This document shows positions 11,761 to 22,240 of a stretch of DNA of 64,000 nt, in pieces. A program made the position numbers and the translations under genes. The DNA is from Myotis daubentonii (Eukaryota > Chordata > Mammalia > Chiroptera > Vespertilionidae). Position 1 is the first letter of the stretch, and each line of letters opens with the position of its first letter. A model generated the notes under the pieces. The model worked only from the letters and a program-made list of their open reading frames with translations. It ran no database searches and was not told where the DNA came from. The stretch is taken from NCBI RefSeq assembly GCF_963259705.1, contig NC_081841.1:117127033-117191032 (forward strand). Reading direction: 5' to 3'.

Positions 11761-12020
11761 TTCAGATATTTTTTGCTTCTTCAAATTTTTTGTTTATCAG
11801 GAGTGACTGAACTAAAAAACATAATTGAGTCCCATCATCATCCTGGAAATGGCTTTAAGAGAAAACTAGTCAGATGAATATTATTGCTTCCCATTTTCAA
11901 CCAGTAAATAGTTGCCACTGATAAAACAGACAACCAAGTCTGTCAAGAATGCTCAAGATATGTTACATAATACAACATGCCTATTCACGGGTGCTGGGGG
12001 AGGGAAGACTAGGAAATAAT
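11761..12020. other. Unassigned; includes 3' flank of the carrier pseudogene
   Basis: AT-rich sequence. The part just left of 12021 is probably the short 3' UTR of the pseudogene. No poly(T) remnant or clear TSD was found. Confidence 0.4.
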
Positions 12021-12985
12021 TTATGTGAACTTCTTGATTTCATCATACAAGACAAGCACAAAAGCACCACCCATGCCTCTGAGAACATTGGACCATGCAC
12101 CCTTGAAAAAAGCTTTGCCTCCTTCATCATGAGCAATCTTCCTCCAGCAGTCAAGTGTGCCTGTGTACATGATATCAGTTCCTTTGCGCCCTGACTGCAT
12201 CATCATCATGCGGCGACGAACAGTGTCAAATGGATAGGAAGTCAACCCAGCCACCGCTGTGATGGACTGTGCGATCATCCAGCTGATGAAGATGTGAGTA
12301 TTCTTGGGATCTCGATGCATTCCCTTTGCAGTGTCATAGACACCAAAGCAGACAGCTCGGTAGATGATAATACCCTGTACCGACACATTAAAGCCTTGGT
12401 ATAGGCCTCTAAGCCCATCAGATTTGTTGATCTTAACCAGGCAGTCACCAAGGCCTTTGAATTCCTTTTCAGCTCTGGCTTTGCCCACATCAGCTGCTAG
12501 ACAGGTACGGGCAAAACCAAGAGGATACACAAAACACAAGGAGGTGGCCCCAGCAGCACCACCTGATACCAGATCCCTGCAAAGCATCGCCAAAACTGGG
12601 CTTTGTCCACACCACTCAGGAAGATCTGCTTGTATTTATCTTTGAAGGCAAAGTTGAGAGCCTGGGTAGGGAAGTATCTGATGACATTGGCCAGGTTCCC
12701 ACACCAGAAGGACAGGACTCCCTGCTCCTTGGGGATACGAACCACACAGTCTATAATGCCCTTGTATTGCTTATCTGCAGTGATTTGCTTGCTGGCATGC
12801 TGCACCTGCAGCAGCAGCTTGACCCGCTCAATGGGTGCTACCGCTGTCTTGGAGATGGCTGCGGCCACTCCACCTGCCAAGAAGTCCTTGGCAAAGGACA
12901 CAGCGGCATCTGTCATGTTGAAAAGAAGAAGCAGACGACTGCTGGCCTGGGACCATAACTGGCTGAACTCCGGGGCTCTAGGCAT
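12021..12985 (-). pseudogene. SLC25A5P: Processed pseudogene of ADP/ATP translocase (SLC25A5-like)
   Basis: The parent protein exchanges ADP and ATP across the mitochondrial inner membrane. Reading starts at about 12916 ([16 protein letters not shown]), which matches the ANT2 N-terminus, and ends with YDEIKKFT at 12021. All three carrier repeats are present without introns. PIERVK and PFDTVR signatures are intact, but the middle one is PLGFAR with aspartate lost. The nucleotide-carrier signature reads RRRMMMM with one methionine added. WRGN has become WCGN. Around 12590 the frame shifts, so two open pieces (12497-12985 and 12021-12593) cover the protein. Intron loss plus frameshift indicates a retrocopy. 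ANT1 or ANT3 as parent is less likely from the N-terminus. Confidence 0.9.
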
Positions 12986-13189
12986 GAATCATTTTTAATT
13001 CATCTGCCAATATCTGCCTTTTAATTTGAGAATTTAAAACAAGATATTTAATGGCTGTAAAGTATTTTTATAAATCTACCCACATTTTAAAAATATCCCA
13101 TACTGGACATTTTAATTATTTTAGGGGAAGTTTTTTTGTACAAATAATATAATAAATATTCTTATACATAAATTTATGTGGGCATAACT
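12986..13189. other. Unassigned AT-rich sequence
   Basis: Between the carrier pseudogene and the old L1. Nothing recognisable. Confidence 0.4.
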
Positions 13190-13642
13190 ATATTACAAAA
13201 CTATTGTAATCAAAGCAGTATGATATTAGCATAAAAACAAACACATTGCTAATGGAACAGAATAGAGCCCAGAAATAAATCTATGCATATAAGCTCAATT
13301 AATTTGTGAGAACAAAGCCAAGAATATACAATGAGGGAAAGAATAGTCTCTTCAATAAATGGTGTTGAGAAAACTGAACAGCCACATGCAAAAAAAATAA
13401 AACTAGACTACTACCTTATACCATACAGAAAAAGTAACTCAAAGTGGGTTAAAGACTTAAATGTAAAACCTGAAACCATAAAACTCCTAGAAAAAAACAC
13501 AAGCAATAGACTCCTTGACTTTGGTCTTGGTGATTATTTTTTTTGTATTTGATACCAAAAGCAAAGGCAACAAAAGCAAAAATAAAGAAGTGGGACTGCA
13601 TCAAGCTAAAAAGCTTCAGCACAAAAAAGGGAAACCATCAAT

Positions 13643-15540
13643 AAAATAGAAGATGGCGGCATAGGTTAACGCCGGAGTTCGCTGCTTTGAACAACTACTT
13701 CAAAAGTGAAACCAAAAAACGGAAGGGACATCACCCAGAACCACAGGAACGCTGGCTGAGTGGAAGTCCTACAACTAGGAGGAAAGAGAAACGCATACGG
13801 ACACTCAGAGGAGGCGCAGTGCTGAAGTCAAATTCTGAGGTGCGGAGTGCGCGGAGCGGGCTGGCGGCGGAGGGCGCGGTTGTTGTTTTCAATCGGGAGG
13901 GAGTCGCAGACTCTCAGCTCCAGATCCGGGCGAGTCTCTAGGGACCCAGACTCAAACGGGAGAAGCGGGACTGTCTGGCTTCGGTCAGAGCGAGGGCAGC
14001 TTTCTCTCCGAGCTTTGCAGCGGGTGCTGGGACTCAGAGAGGCAGAGCCCCTGGGGACAGGACTGAGAGCCGCCATAACTGCTCTCTCCGGCCCACCCTG
14101 TTGATCCTGTGCGACCCGCCCCGCCCAAGCCGAGCGCAGAACCATTTGCCGGATAGCCTCAGGCAAAGGCTAGATTAGCACCTCCCTAGAGGACAGAAGT
14201 TCTCTCTCTGCAGACACAGCTGATCCTCACAGCCACTTGGCCTGGAGGTCAAACCCTCCCTGGAATTAGCTACAACAATCAAGATTTATCTATAAGACTG
14301 TGAACAAAGACCACTAGGGGGTGCACCAAGGAAGCATAACAAAATGCGGAGACAAAGAAACAGGACAAAATTGTCAATGGAAGAAATAGAGTTCAGAACC
14401 ACACTTTTAAGGTCTCTCAAGAACTGTTTAGAAGCTGCCGATAAACTTAATGAGATCTACACGAAAACTAATAAGACCCTCGATCTTATATTGGGGAACC
14501 AACTAGAAATTAAGCACACACGGACTGAAATAACGAATATTATACAGACGCCCGACAGCAGACCAGAGGAGCGCAAGAATCAAGTCAATGATTTGAAATG
14601 CGAGGAAGCAAAAAACATCCAACCGGAAAAGCGAAATGAAAAAAGAATCCAAAAATGCGAGGATAGTGTAAGGAGCCTCTGGGACAGCTTCAAGCGTACC
14701 AACATCCGAATTATAGGGGTGCCAGAAGATGAGAGAGAGCAAGATATTGAAAACCTATTTGAAGAAATAATGACAGAAAACTTCCCCCACCTGGTGAAAG
14801 AAATGGACTTACAGGTCCAGGAAGCACGGAGAACCCCAAACAAAAGGAATCCAAAGAGGACCACACCAAGACACATCATAATTAAAATGCCAAGAGCAAA
14901 AGATAAAGAGAGAATCTTAAAAACAGCAAGAGAAAGAAACTCAGTTACCTACAAGGGAATACCCATACGACTGTCAGCTGATTTCTCAACAGAAACTTTG
15001 CAGGCCAGAAGGGAGTGGCAAGAAATATTCAAAGTGATGAATACCAAGAACCTACAACCAAGATTACTTTATCCAGCAAAGCTATCATTCAGAATTGAAG
15101 GTCAGATAAAGAGCTTCACAGATAAGGAAAAGCTAAAGGAGTTCATCACCACCAAACCAGGATTATATGAAATGCTGAAAGGTATCCTTTAAGAAGAGGA
15201 AGAGGAAGAAAAAGGTAAAGATACAAATTATGAACAACAAACATGCATCTATCAACAAGTGAATCTAAGAATCAAGTGAATAAATAATCTGATGAACAGA
15301 ATGAACTGGTGATTATAATAGAAGCAGGGACATAGAAAGGGAATGGACTGACTATTCTTGGGGGGGAAAGGGGTGTGGGAGATGTGGGAAGAGACTGGAC
15401 AAAAATCGTGCACCTATGGATGAGGACAGTGGGTGGGGAGTGAGGGCGGAGGGTGGGGCGGGAACTGGGAGGAGGGGAGTTATGGGGGGGGAAAAAAAAG
15501 GAACAAATGTAATAATCTGAACAATAAAGATTTAATTAAA
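13643..15540 (+). mobile_element. HAL1-like half-LINE with intact ORF1
   Basis: A 5' UTR starting agaagatggcggcatagg is followed by an uninterrupted ORF1, then a G-rich 3' UTR ending aacaataaagatttaatta and an AAAAT-type tail (to about 15597). There is no ORF2 between ORF1 and 3' UTR. Such elements depend on L1 ORF2p in trans. Its tail merges with the A-rich target, so the TSD cannot be delimited exactly. Confidence 0.88.
14344..15192 (+). CDS. L1-type ORF1 protein of a HAL1 element
   Basis: A 282-codon open frame, the longest plausible intact coding frame in the window apart from ORF2 pieces. The start (MRRQRNRT) matches the equivalent position of the copy at 8359. Residues 1-110 are charged and helical, with spacing suggesting a short coiled coil. 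Residues about 119-195 form an RRM-like domain beginning NIRIIGVPEDE. Residues 200-280 form the C-terminal domain with ARREW (221-225) and YPAKLSF (243-249), and end EMLKGIL. By family it is a cytoplasmic RNA-binding chaperone. It is somewhat shorter than the human L1 ORF1p of 338 residues. Whether it is expressed cannot be told from sequence. Confidence 0.85.
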   Translation: MRRQRNRTKLSMEEIEFRTTLLRSLKNCLEAADKLNEIYTKTNKTLDLILGNQLEIKHTRTEITNIIQTPDSRPEERKNQVNDLKCEEAKNIQPEKRNEKRIQKCEDSVRSLWDSFKRTNIRIIGVPEDEREQDIENLFEEIMTENFPHLVKEMDLQVQEARRTPNKRNPKRTTPRHIIIKMPRAKDKERILKTARERNSVTYKGIPIRLSADFSTETLQARREWQEIFKVMNTKNLQPRLLYPAKLSFRIEGQIKSFTDKEKLKEFITTKPGLYEMLKGIL

Positions 15541-15597
15541 AATAAAATAAAATAAAATAAATAAAAATAAAAAAAATAAAATAAAATAAAATAAAAA
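15536..15597 (+). repeat. (AAAAT)n tail of the HAL1
   Basis: A/T repeat derived from the poly(A) tail of the HAL1 insertion. Confidence 0.85.
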
Positions 15598-15986
15598 GGC
15601 AACCTACCAAATGGGAGAAAATATTTGCAATTTATATATTTGGCAAAGGGATAATATACAAAATATATAAAGAACTCATACAATTCAATAACAAAAGTGC
15701 AAAAAAATATGATTTAAAAATGGACAGAGGCTCTGAATATACATTTTCCAAAGACATACATGTGCAAGAAAAAGTGCTCAGCATTACTAATGATCAAGGA
15801 AATGCAAATCACAACCACAATGAGATATCTTCTCACATCTGTTAAATGGCTATTATAAAAGAGACAAGAAATAACAAGTGTTGATGAGGATGTTAGAGAA
15901 AATGGAACCCTGTGCACTGTTGATGAAAATGTAAATTTATGCAGCCATTATGAAAAATAGTATGGAGTTCCTTAAAAAATTAAGTA

Positions 15987-16713
15987 CAGTGAAACCTCTG
16001 TACTTATCAAACTTAATAGGTTTGGAGATGCTGTTCAAGAAGCGATTTGTTTGATAACCAAATCATTTTTTCCCATTAGAAATAATGTAAATTGAATTAA
16101 TTTGTTCCAGACCCCTAAATGATTCTCTGTTTTAACCTTTCTTACATACAGTACATGTCTAATATACTGTTTAATCTATAAACAAACACTTCTTTTCTTA
16201 AAGTTATTGAACCACCCCCTCCTAGCCTTAAATGAATCACTTTCAGCACTCATTCCAGGGGTGCAGCATCTTCACTTTTTTATATATCACAACTCAAAAA
16301 TATTATCACCAGCTAATTGCTTTTCATTTATCCAAATCAACAACAATTTTTCTACCTCTTCAATTGCCTGTGATCATTGTTCTGTGAGCACTTCCACACC
16401 TTTAACAATATCAGCATACTTGATGGCCTCGTTATGTTTTAAAATCATCCATTTCAACAGCAAAAAAACACACAAATATATTCACAGCTCAATTTCCTGA
16501 GGTGTTAACAACCCGAGGTTTAGCAGTAAACTGATTCTCTCCTTTGTTTGTGGCCCAAGAGATGCTTTTTGTCATACTGTTGCATTAGTTTGAAAGGGTT
16601 GTCAGGCTGAGGACTGAAGTTTTGTTTGAAAATGGAGACATTTTTTCTATGAACAACTTGGTCAAGAACAGAATGTTCAAGATGGGAGATGTTTGAGAAC
16701 CAAGATTTGACTG
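15987..16713 (+). mobile_element. Tigger-like (Tc1/mariner superfamily) non-autonomous element
   Basis: It starts cagtgaaacctctgtac and ends gaaccaagatttgactg, imperfect inverted termini, and is flanked by TA on both sides (15985-15986 and 16714-16715). It sits inside the old L1, whose sequence resumes directly. No transposase frame survives. Confidence 0.75.
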
Positions 16714-17140
16714 TACCATATAATCCAGCAATTCCACTTCTGGGTATTTATCCAAAGGAAACAAAACACTAACTCAAAAAGATCTCTGAACCTTCATGTT
16801 TGTTGCAGCATTATTTATAATAGCCAAGACATGGGAGGGACCTAAGTGTCTATTGATGTATGAATGGATAAAGAAAATGTGGTGGAATATTATTCAGCCT
16901 AAAAATGAAGGAAATCCTGCCATTGGTGTCAACATGGCTGAACCTTGAGGCATTATGCTAACTAGAATAAATCAGAGAAAGACAAATATGTGTTCTCACT
17001 TATATGTGGACTCTAAAAACAAACTCATAGATTAGTGATTGCTAGAGTTGAGCCTAAGGGTGGGCAAAATGTATTAACATGGTTAAAAGGTATAAATTTC
17101 CAATTATAAAATAAATGTGTGATAAATACTTTTAATTAAA

Positions 17141-17432
17141 AGCATATATTTATGGCTCGAACTCAGATTAGGCAGTACTTATCTGTGTGAAGAAACATTT
17201 TCAAAGATAAAGTAGGTGAAATCTCATTACCGATAAGCAGTAACAGATGTATATTTGCAATAGATTTTGATGATAGGAAATACTAACTTTGAACTCCATC
17301 TAAGTAAAGTGTTACTCCCCAAAGAATTCCATTCTTTTCACTAGAATTCCTGTATCACAAAACATCACACTTGGTTGTTATTATATTTCAAATTTTGTCA
17401 ATAAAATGTTGTGGAAATTTGTTTTCTCTCTT
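17141..17432. other. Unassigned sequence
   Basis: AT-rich, no recognised element. Confidence 0.4.
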
Positions 17433-17448
17433 ACCTAAGTATATTTTT

Positions 17449-17667
17449 ATTAAAAAAATATATTTTATTGATGTTTTACAGAGAGGAAGGGAGAGAGATA
17501 GAGAGTTAGGAACATCGATGAGAGAGATACATCGATCAGCTGCCTCCTGCACATCTCCTATTGGGGATGTGCCCGCAACCCAGGTACATGCCCTTGACTG
17601 GAATCGAACCTGGGACCTTTCAGTCTGCAGGCCGACGCTCAATCCACTGAGCCAAACCGGTTTCGGC
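17449..17667 (-). mobile_element. Ves-type SINE
   Basis: Full tRNA-related head (minus-strand ggtttggctcagtgg, B-box ggttcgattcc) and CT-rich body. Flanked by 16-bp TSDs acctaagtatattttt (17433-17448 and 17668-17683). Confidence 0.95.
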
Positions 17668-17767
17668 ACCTAAGTATATTTTTAATATTGTCAATTTTGC
17701 CTCTTGGACTTTAAAGCCTAAAATATTTACAGAAAAAAAATTTGCTGACTCCTGGAGGGAATATTTT

Positions 17768-17992
17768 ATTTATTTATTTATTTAAAAAATATTTTTGTTT
17801 CAGTGAGGAAGGGAGAGGGAGAGAGAGATGGAAATATCAATGAAGAGAGAATCCTTGATCAGCTGCCTCCTGCACATCCCCCACTGGGGATTGAGCCTGC
17901 AACCAGGCATGTGTCCTGACTTGGGAATTGAACCATGAACTCCTGGTTCATAGGTCAACACTCAACCACTGAGCCATGCTGGTTGAGCTGGA
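17768..17992 (-). mobile_element. Older Ves-type SINE
   Basis: Same plan as the other SINEs but more diverged (minus-strand head agctcaaccagcatggctca, B-box region ggttcaattcc). The left end carries an ATTT-repeat tail. Confidence 0.85.
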
Positions 17993-18179
17993 GTGAAGAT
18001 TTTAGTCTCTGTCTCAAAAAGCTTACAATCTAATTTTAGACAAACAAGACAAATGCCCATGAAACTGCAAGCAATCTCTCTTTATTCTTAAATTTTAAAT
18101 ATTCTTCAGAAGTATAAAAAAGCTAACAAATTCTGATCACCCACCATCCTGCACACAGTCCCTTTTCCAGAGGTGACCA

Positions 18180-18425
18180 AGAGATCATTCTGCTTCCTCC
18201 ATTCTCCTCCAGTCTAGTCTCACTCTGCAGCCAGAATAACCCTGTTAACAAGTAGGTCAGCTCCTATTCCCTGTACCCCAACCCCTGCAGCACATCCCCA
18301 TCTCATTCAGATTAAAGCCACAACTTCACAGTGGCCTCTGGCTAAGCATCTCCCACTCCCTCCCCAACCTTGTGGTGTTCCAGCCACACTGGCCTTTTGT
18401 TTTTTCCTGGAACAGTCCCTTCTTA
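18180..18425 (+). mobile_element. L2 fragment
   Basis: Contains the recognisable L2 phrases 'ccagccacactggcc' and 'aaagccacaacttcacagtggcct'. No open frame. Confidence 0.6.
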
Positions 18426-18434
18426 GGACCTTTG

Positions 18435-18834
18435 TGAAAGGGCGAGGGCTATGCCCTCCATCCTACCCTGGATCCTCCATGTTGGGGCAGAGGCCATGTG
18501 CTCAGAAGAGTGCCTTCTTCCCGGAAGCCCAGGCCCCTGCTGGCCACGCCCGGGATTTCTAATGACAAGCAAGGGATGTTCGCGCCATAGAGATGACCGC
18601 ATCCTGTGCAACAAGACCCGACTTGGCGCCTGGCCAATCCGAAGGGCCCACAGCTAGCCCCCTCCCCTCACTATTAAAGCCCTGATTTTCTCATGGATAT
18701 CACTCGGTTTTCCGGTCGCTGCGTCGGCTGGAGGTCCGGGTCGGGTTAGCTAACTCAATAAAGGACCTTCTGCTTTTGCATCGGATTGGCTCCCTGGCAT
18801 GGTATCTTGGGGATCTTGAATTCTGGGCATAACA
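18435..18834 (+). mobile_element. Solo LTR (endogenous retrovirus)
   Basis: Starts tgaaagggcgagggct and ends gggcataaca. It is flanked by identical 5-bp TSDs ctttg (18430-18434 and 18835-18839). It contains ccaat (18631), a TATA-like ctattaaa and polyadenylation signal aataaa. The LTR at 45267-45689 is the same family in inverse orientation. Confidence 0.9.
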
Positions 18835-19089
18835 CTTTGCACAAGCTGTTTTCTTAGTCTGAAATTGGGTTCCCTGGTTTAACAAATAAATATACAGGAT
18901 GCAGTTGAATTTGCATGTCAGATAAACAAATAATTTTAATATAACTATATCCCAAATATTGCATGGGAAATATTTACATGAAAAAATTATTCATTACTTA
19001 GTTGAAATTCAAATTTAGCTGGGTGTCCTGTATTTTACCTGAAAGCACTACTTGGAATATACTTTCTCCAGATATTTTTGGATCTAACC
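18835..19089. other. Unassigned sequence
   Basis: AT-rich sequence between the solo LTR and the L2 tail. Nothing recognisable. Confidence 0.4.
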
Positions 19090-19378
19090 TCTTTAAGTGT
19101 TTGTTCAGAGGCCTCCTTCTCAGTGGAGCCCACCCTTAGTGCCACATTTAAAATTACCACCCAGGTCACTCCCTACCACTCCTAATCCCATTACCTGGCT
19201 CTATATTTTTCCTATAACATTAGTCAAAATCTAAAACACCAGAAAGTTCACTTATTTGGCATGTTTATTATTTATTTTTTAATCTCCTCTCATTCAAATG
19301 TAAACTCAACATGAGCATGGATTGGGGTCAGGGGGAAGCAATTAACTAATTTATCCCATTACCTGAAAGAGAGCCTAG
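19090..19378 (+). mobile_element. L2 3' end, split by the provirus
   Basis: L2 3' sequence runs to ...gagagcctag. It continues after the provirus as cacataataagagctcaata through about 25025 (agtgagtgaatg). Removing the provirus and one TSD copy restores the usual L2 3' phrase. Confidence 0.8.
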
Positions 19379-19757
19379 TGTTAGGTCGGAGAGAGCCCAG
19401 GATCAGAGACATGTGATGAGACAATGGACTTCCCCTGGGATTTCTCACAGATCAACGTGCCAGACACAGATACCAGCTTCTTCTCCCTGAATCCACATAC
19501 CCCCACACAGATAGGGACTTCTTCTGAATACCCCCGCCCATCCCCTGCGGCAGAGAATTCCTCAGCTCATGTCCCCGCCCCTCACCCAACTGCAGTATAA
19601 AAAAAGCGCCCCCCTCCCTGTTGGCGTGAATCCACGTGCCCTGTCCTGGGGGTACGTGGGTCTCCCGGGGACGCAGAATAAACCTTTTCCTTTCCTTTCT
19701 TTTCTGATTCACTGGACTCTATTTCTTGCGCCGCCTCCTGAGCCACCTAACCTAACA
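19379..19757 (+). promoter_or_regulatory. 5' LTR of provirus 1
   Basis: Begins tgttaggtcgga and ends cctaaca. Contains TATA-like tataaaaaaag (19596) and polyadenylation signal aataaa (19677). The LTR would drive transcription of the provirus. Confidence 0.93.
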
Positions 19758-19779
19758 TTTGGTGCCTTGAAACCCGGGT
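19758..19779 (+). other. Primer-binding site, tRNA-Phe-like
   Basis: The sequence after the LTR is TT then tggtgccttgaaacccggg. It matches the complement of a tRNA-Phe 3' end except for two extra T residues after tggtgcc. PBS assignment is by similarity only. Confidence 0.6.
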
Positions 19780-21259
19780 GGCGTGAGCACTCCATTTGGC
19801 CGTGCCTCCACGGCTTTGGGTGCCCGCCTCTCCCTCCTCGTGGCTCTGGACCCACCAGGACCTCATCTCTTCAGCTCAGCAACTTTTCCCAGTTCAGCAG
19901 CATCAGCGGTGAGTCCCGCCCCGCCCCCGTGCCGGTCCCATGTGGCCACCCGCCCCGCCGGCATCTCTGTCCGTAAACCGTGGCCACGTCAGAGATTGCC
20001 TCTCCGGACCCTTCCAGGAAGGCTCCTCCGGACCTGGGGGGGTAGCAGGGACGCCTCTACCCCACCCACGGTCCCTCCCTCCGTCTCTCCGTAGCGTGGG
20101 ATAAACTGCTGGGACGCCAGCCTTTAGCCCCGCTACAGGCCACGGGTATCGAGCACGGGGAATCCAAATTCCAAACCTGACCTGAGCACACCTCTAGGGT
20201 GCCGGCTCGCCGATCTGGCTAATGAAAACGGGACCCTGACTTTACCGTCACACCGACCTCAGTAATTTCTGCCAGTGAACTGGGAAATTTGCCCAAGTCT
20301 CTCTCTCTCAGTCTCTCTCTCAGCCTCTCTCCATCTCTCTGCGTTCCCCGTCCCTCCCCCAGTTCCTCCCGCCATCTCTTCTCGCTCCGCCCTTCCTCCT
20401 CCCTCCGGGCTGTCCCTGCGCCGTGCCGCTCCCCGCACCGCTGAGCCCGCGGTGTGTGTGGTGCATGTGGGAGTGGGTTCATGTGCTGTGTGTGGGACGC
20501 AGCGACGGCACCGCCATCGTCTCCGCGTCCCCCCACCCCCTCCACCGGAGAGGCCACCACAAATTCCCCCGGCGAAAGGCGCCGCTCTCCCACCGGCCTC
20601 GTGCCCCTGTCCATCACCCTCTCTCCTCTTCCTCCCTGCCGGACCCTCCTCCAGCCACACCTTCTTCCACCTCCTGACCCCGCCTCCCCTCTTCTGCCCG
20701 CCCCACTGCGGCCGAAACTCAAACCGCCTTTTACAACCCCAGTCCCAGCACGTCTCCGCCGCCCCGCAGTCTGTCTGTCCGCGCACCGCCGCAGCCGCTA
20801 AAGCCATAGCCGCTGCGGGAGCTGGAAACTCAAGTCCCCTGCCGCCCCTGCCCCTGCCTGCTTTCCCAGTCGGTACACACACGCGTCCCGTAGGCTCTAC
20901 CTTCCTTCTGTCCTTCCTCCTCCGTTCTGCCCCTGGGAGGTTGTGGCTTTTAAACTCAACTGCCGATACTTCTCCCAAGCCCACTCAGGCCACCTCTCCC
21001 GCGCTCTCCCCTTCCCTTACAGCCTGCCTTAGTAACCTGTACCCCACACAGTGCCCTAAGGTCTAACCGCCCGCCTTCCTCTGTGCCAGCCTTCCTCTGT
21101 GCCCGCCTTCCTCTGTGCGCTCTGCCGAAACTCCGCCACCATGACTGCCAGCACTTTAGTTCACAGGTGGCCGACCAGTTCCCTTTGCGAGAGGTTGCAG
21201 CTGTGCTCTCTTCAGACCCTCTTAACGAGAAGCTTCCTTCTCCCCTAGAGCCCAAATCC
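19780..21259 (+). other. Provirus 1 leader / 5' gag region, GC-rich, non-assignable
   Basis: C/T-rich sequence with a possible splice donor (cagcggtgagtcc near 19910). A 263-codon frame at 20275-21066 is open, but it is serine/proline-rich low-complexity sequence with no matrix or capsid motif. Overlapping frames on both strands are equally open, so this reflects base composition. Any matrix region is unrecognisable. Confidence 0.6.
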
Positions 21260-21419
21260 TAAGAATGTCAGCTCCAAAACAGCCTCTTCCATTTCTGCGC
21301 CCATTCTACCCCTGCCATAGTCCCGCCCAGGAACTGAGGGCATAGTCTGAATCTATGCCCCCCACTCTAACCCGACCTTTAAGGTCTTTATTGGTCCTCA
21401 AACCCAGGTCCGAGATCGA

Positions 21420-21843
21420 GTGAAAAATGGCCTTGAAGGTTCTTAATGCCCTGGAGGAGCAGGCACAGTCAGAATGGGAGGCCTGCCTTCCACAGGAGGT
21501 AGACCTGCAGACATGCCTTAGTTGTTTGTGGCCCTGAGGTTGACGGCAGCCGCCATGGCCCTAAGGGGGCTGTGAGCGGTGGGGGTACAATGAAAGGAAC
21601 GCCACTGGAGAATGCTTCAAATGCGGAAATGAAGGCCACTGGGCAATGCAGTGCCCCTGGCCCCGAGCTCCGACCAAGCCCTGCCCGGCATGCGGTCAAA
21701 ATGGTCACTGGAAGAGTGACTGCCCCTGGAAAAGTGGCGGGCCCTTTACGTCTCAGCGTGAAAGGACCACCCTTCCAGGAGGCCATGACGCACCACCACT
21801 GGCCATGCTGGGATGGGCTGAAGACTGAAGACGCCCAGCCTTG
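21420..21843 (+). pseudogene. gag: gag remnant (nucleocapsid) of provirus 1
   Basis: Nucleocapsid packages genomic RNA through CCHC zinc knuckles. Two are visible: one around 21611-21652 (C-F-K-C ... H ... C) and one around 21679-21720 (CPACGQNGHWKSDC). The first knuckle and the upstream ALEEQAQSEWEACL block are separated by stops and shifts, so no full Gag can be read. Most related gammaretroviruses carry a single knuckle. Confidence 0.8.
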
Positions 21844-21879
21844 ATGACCCCGTCATCCTCGCCATGCTCAGGGCTGCAC

Positions 21880-22240
21880 TGAAGGCCACAGGTCACCTTC
21901 CCGATTGACACGGGGGCTGCCTTCTCTGTCCTGCTCTCCTTTTTAGGGCCCCTTTATCCTTCCAAGATCTCGGACATGGGTATTGACGGCAAATCCACCT
22001 GCCCTCTGGCCACCGGACTCCTTCCCTGCCTCCTTGATGATAGCATGCCCCATGCCCCTGTCAGGACAAGACATCCTCACCATCCTAGTGGCCACTCTGC
22101 AGCTCACTCTGAGCCCTTCAGCTTCCCTGCTCCTCCCACTCCTGGCCCCCTCCCTTTACAGGGATGCAGATCCCCCACTGCCATGCATCCAGTCATGGGG
22201 CCCTGTTGTCCCAGACCACAGTAGCCTAGCTCAGTCTTTG
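21880..22240 (+). pseudogene. pro: Protease remnant of provirus 1
   Basis: An aspartic-protease active-site segment FPIDTGAAFSVL is visible at about 21897-21932, followed by degenerate sequence. The DTGA triad is that of a retroviral protease, which cleaves Gag and Gag-Pol. The downstream frame is broken and the flap cannot be followed. Confidence 0.7.

Larger units (their letters stand above)
13190..17140 (+). mobile_element. Old L1, interrupted twice
   Basis: L1 ORF2 C-terminal sequence and 3' UTR in three pieces: about 13190-13640, 15597-15986 and 16714-17140. A HAL1 at 13643 and a Tigger-like element at 15987 separate them. The joins read across normally (ccatcaataaaa then aaggcaacctac, and aaattaagta then ccatataatccag). 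A 73-codon remnant (13331-13552) keeps SSINGV and LNVKPETIK. Confidence 0.85.

Noticed and set aside
12021..12985. Functional ADP/ATP carrier gene
   Set aside because: Intronless with a frameshift near 12590 and a lost aspartate in the second signature.
20275..21066. 263-codon open frame in provirus 1, possible accessory or gag protein
   Set aside because: Serine/proline-rich low complexity. Frames on both strands are open through the same GC/CT-rich sequence, and no retroviral domain is visible.
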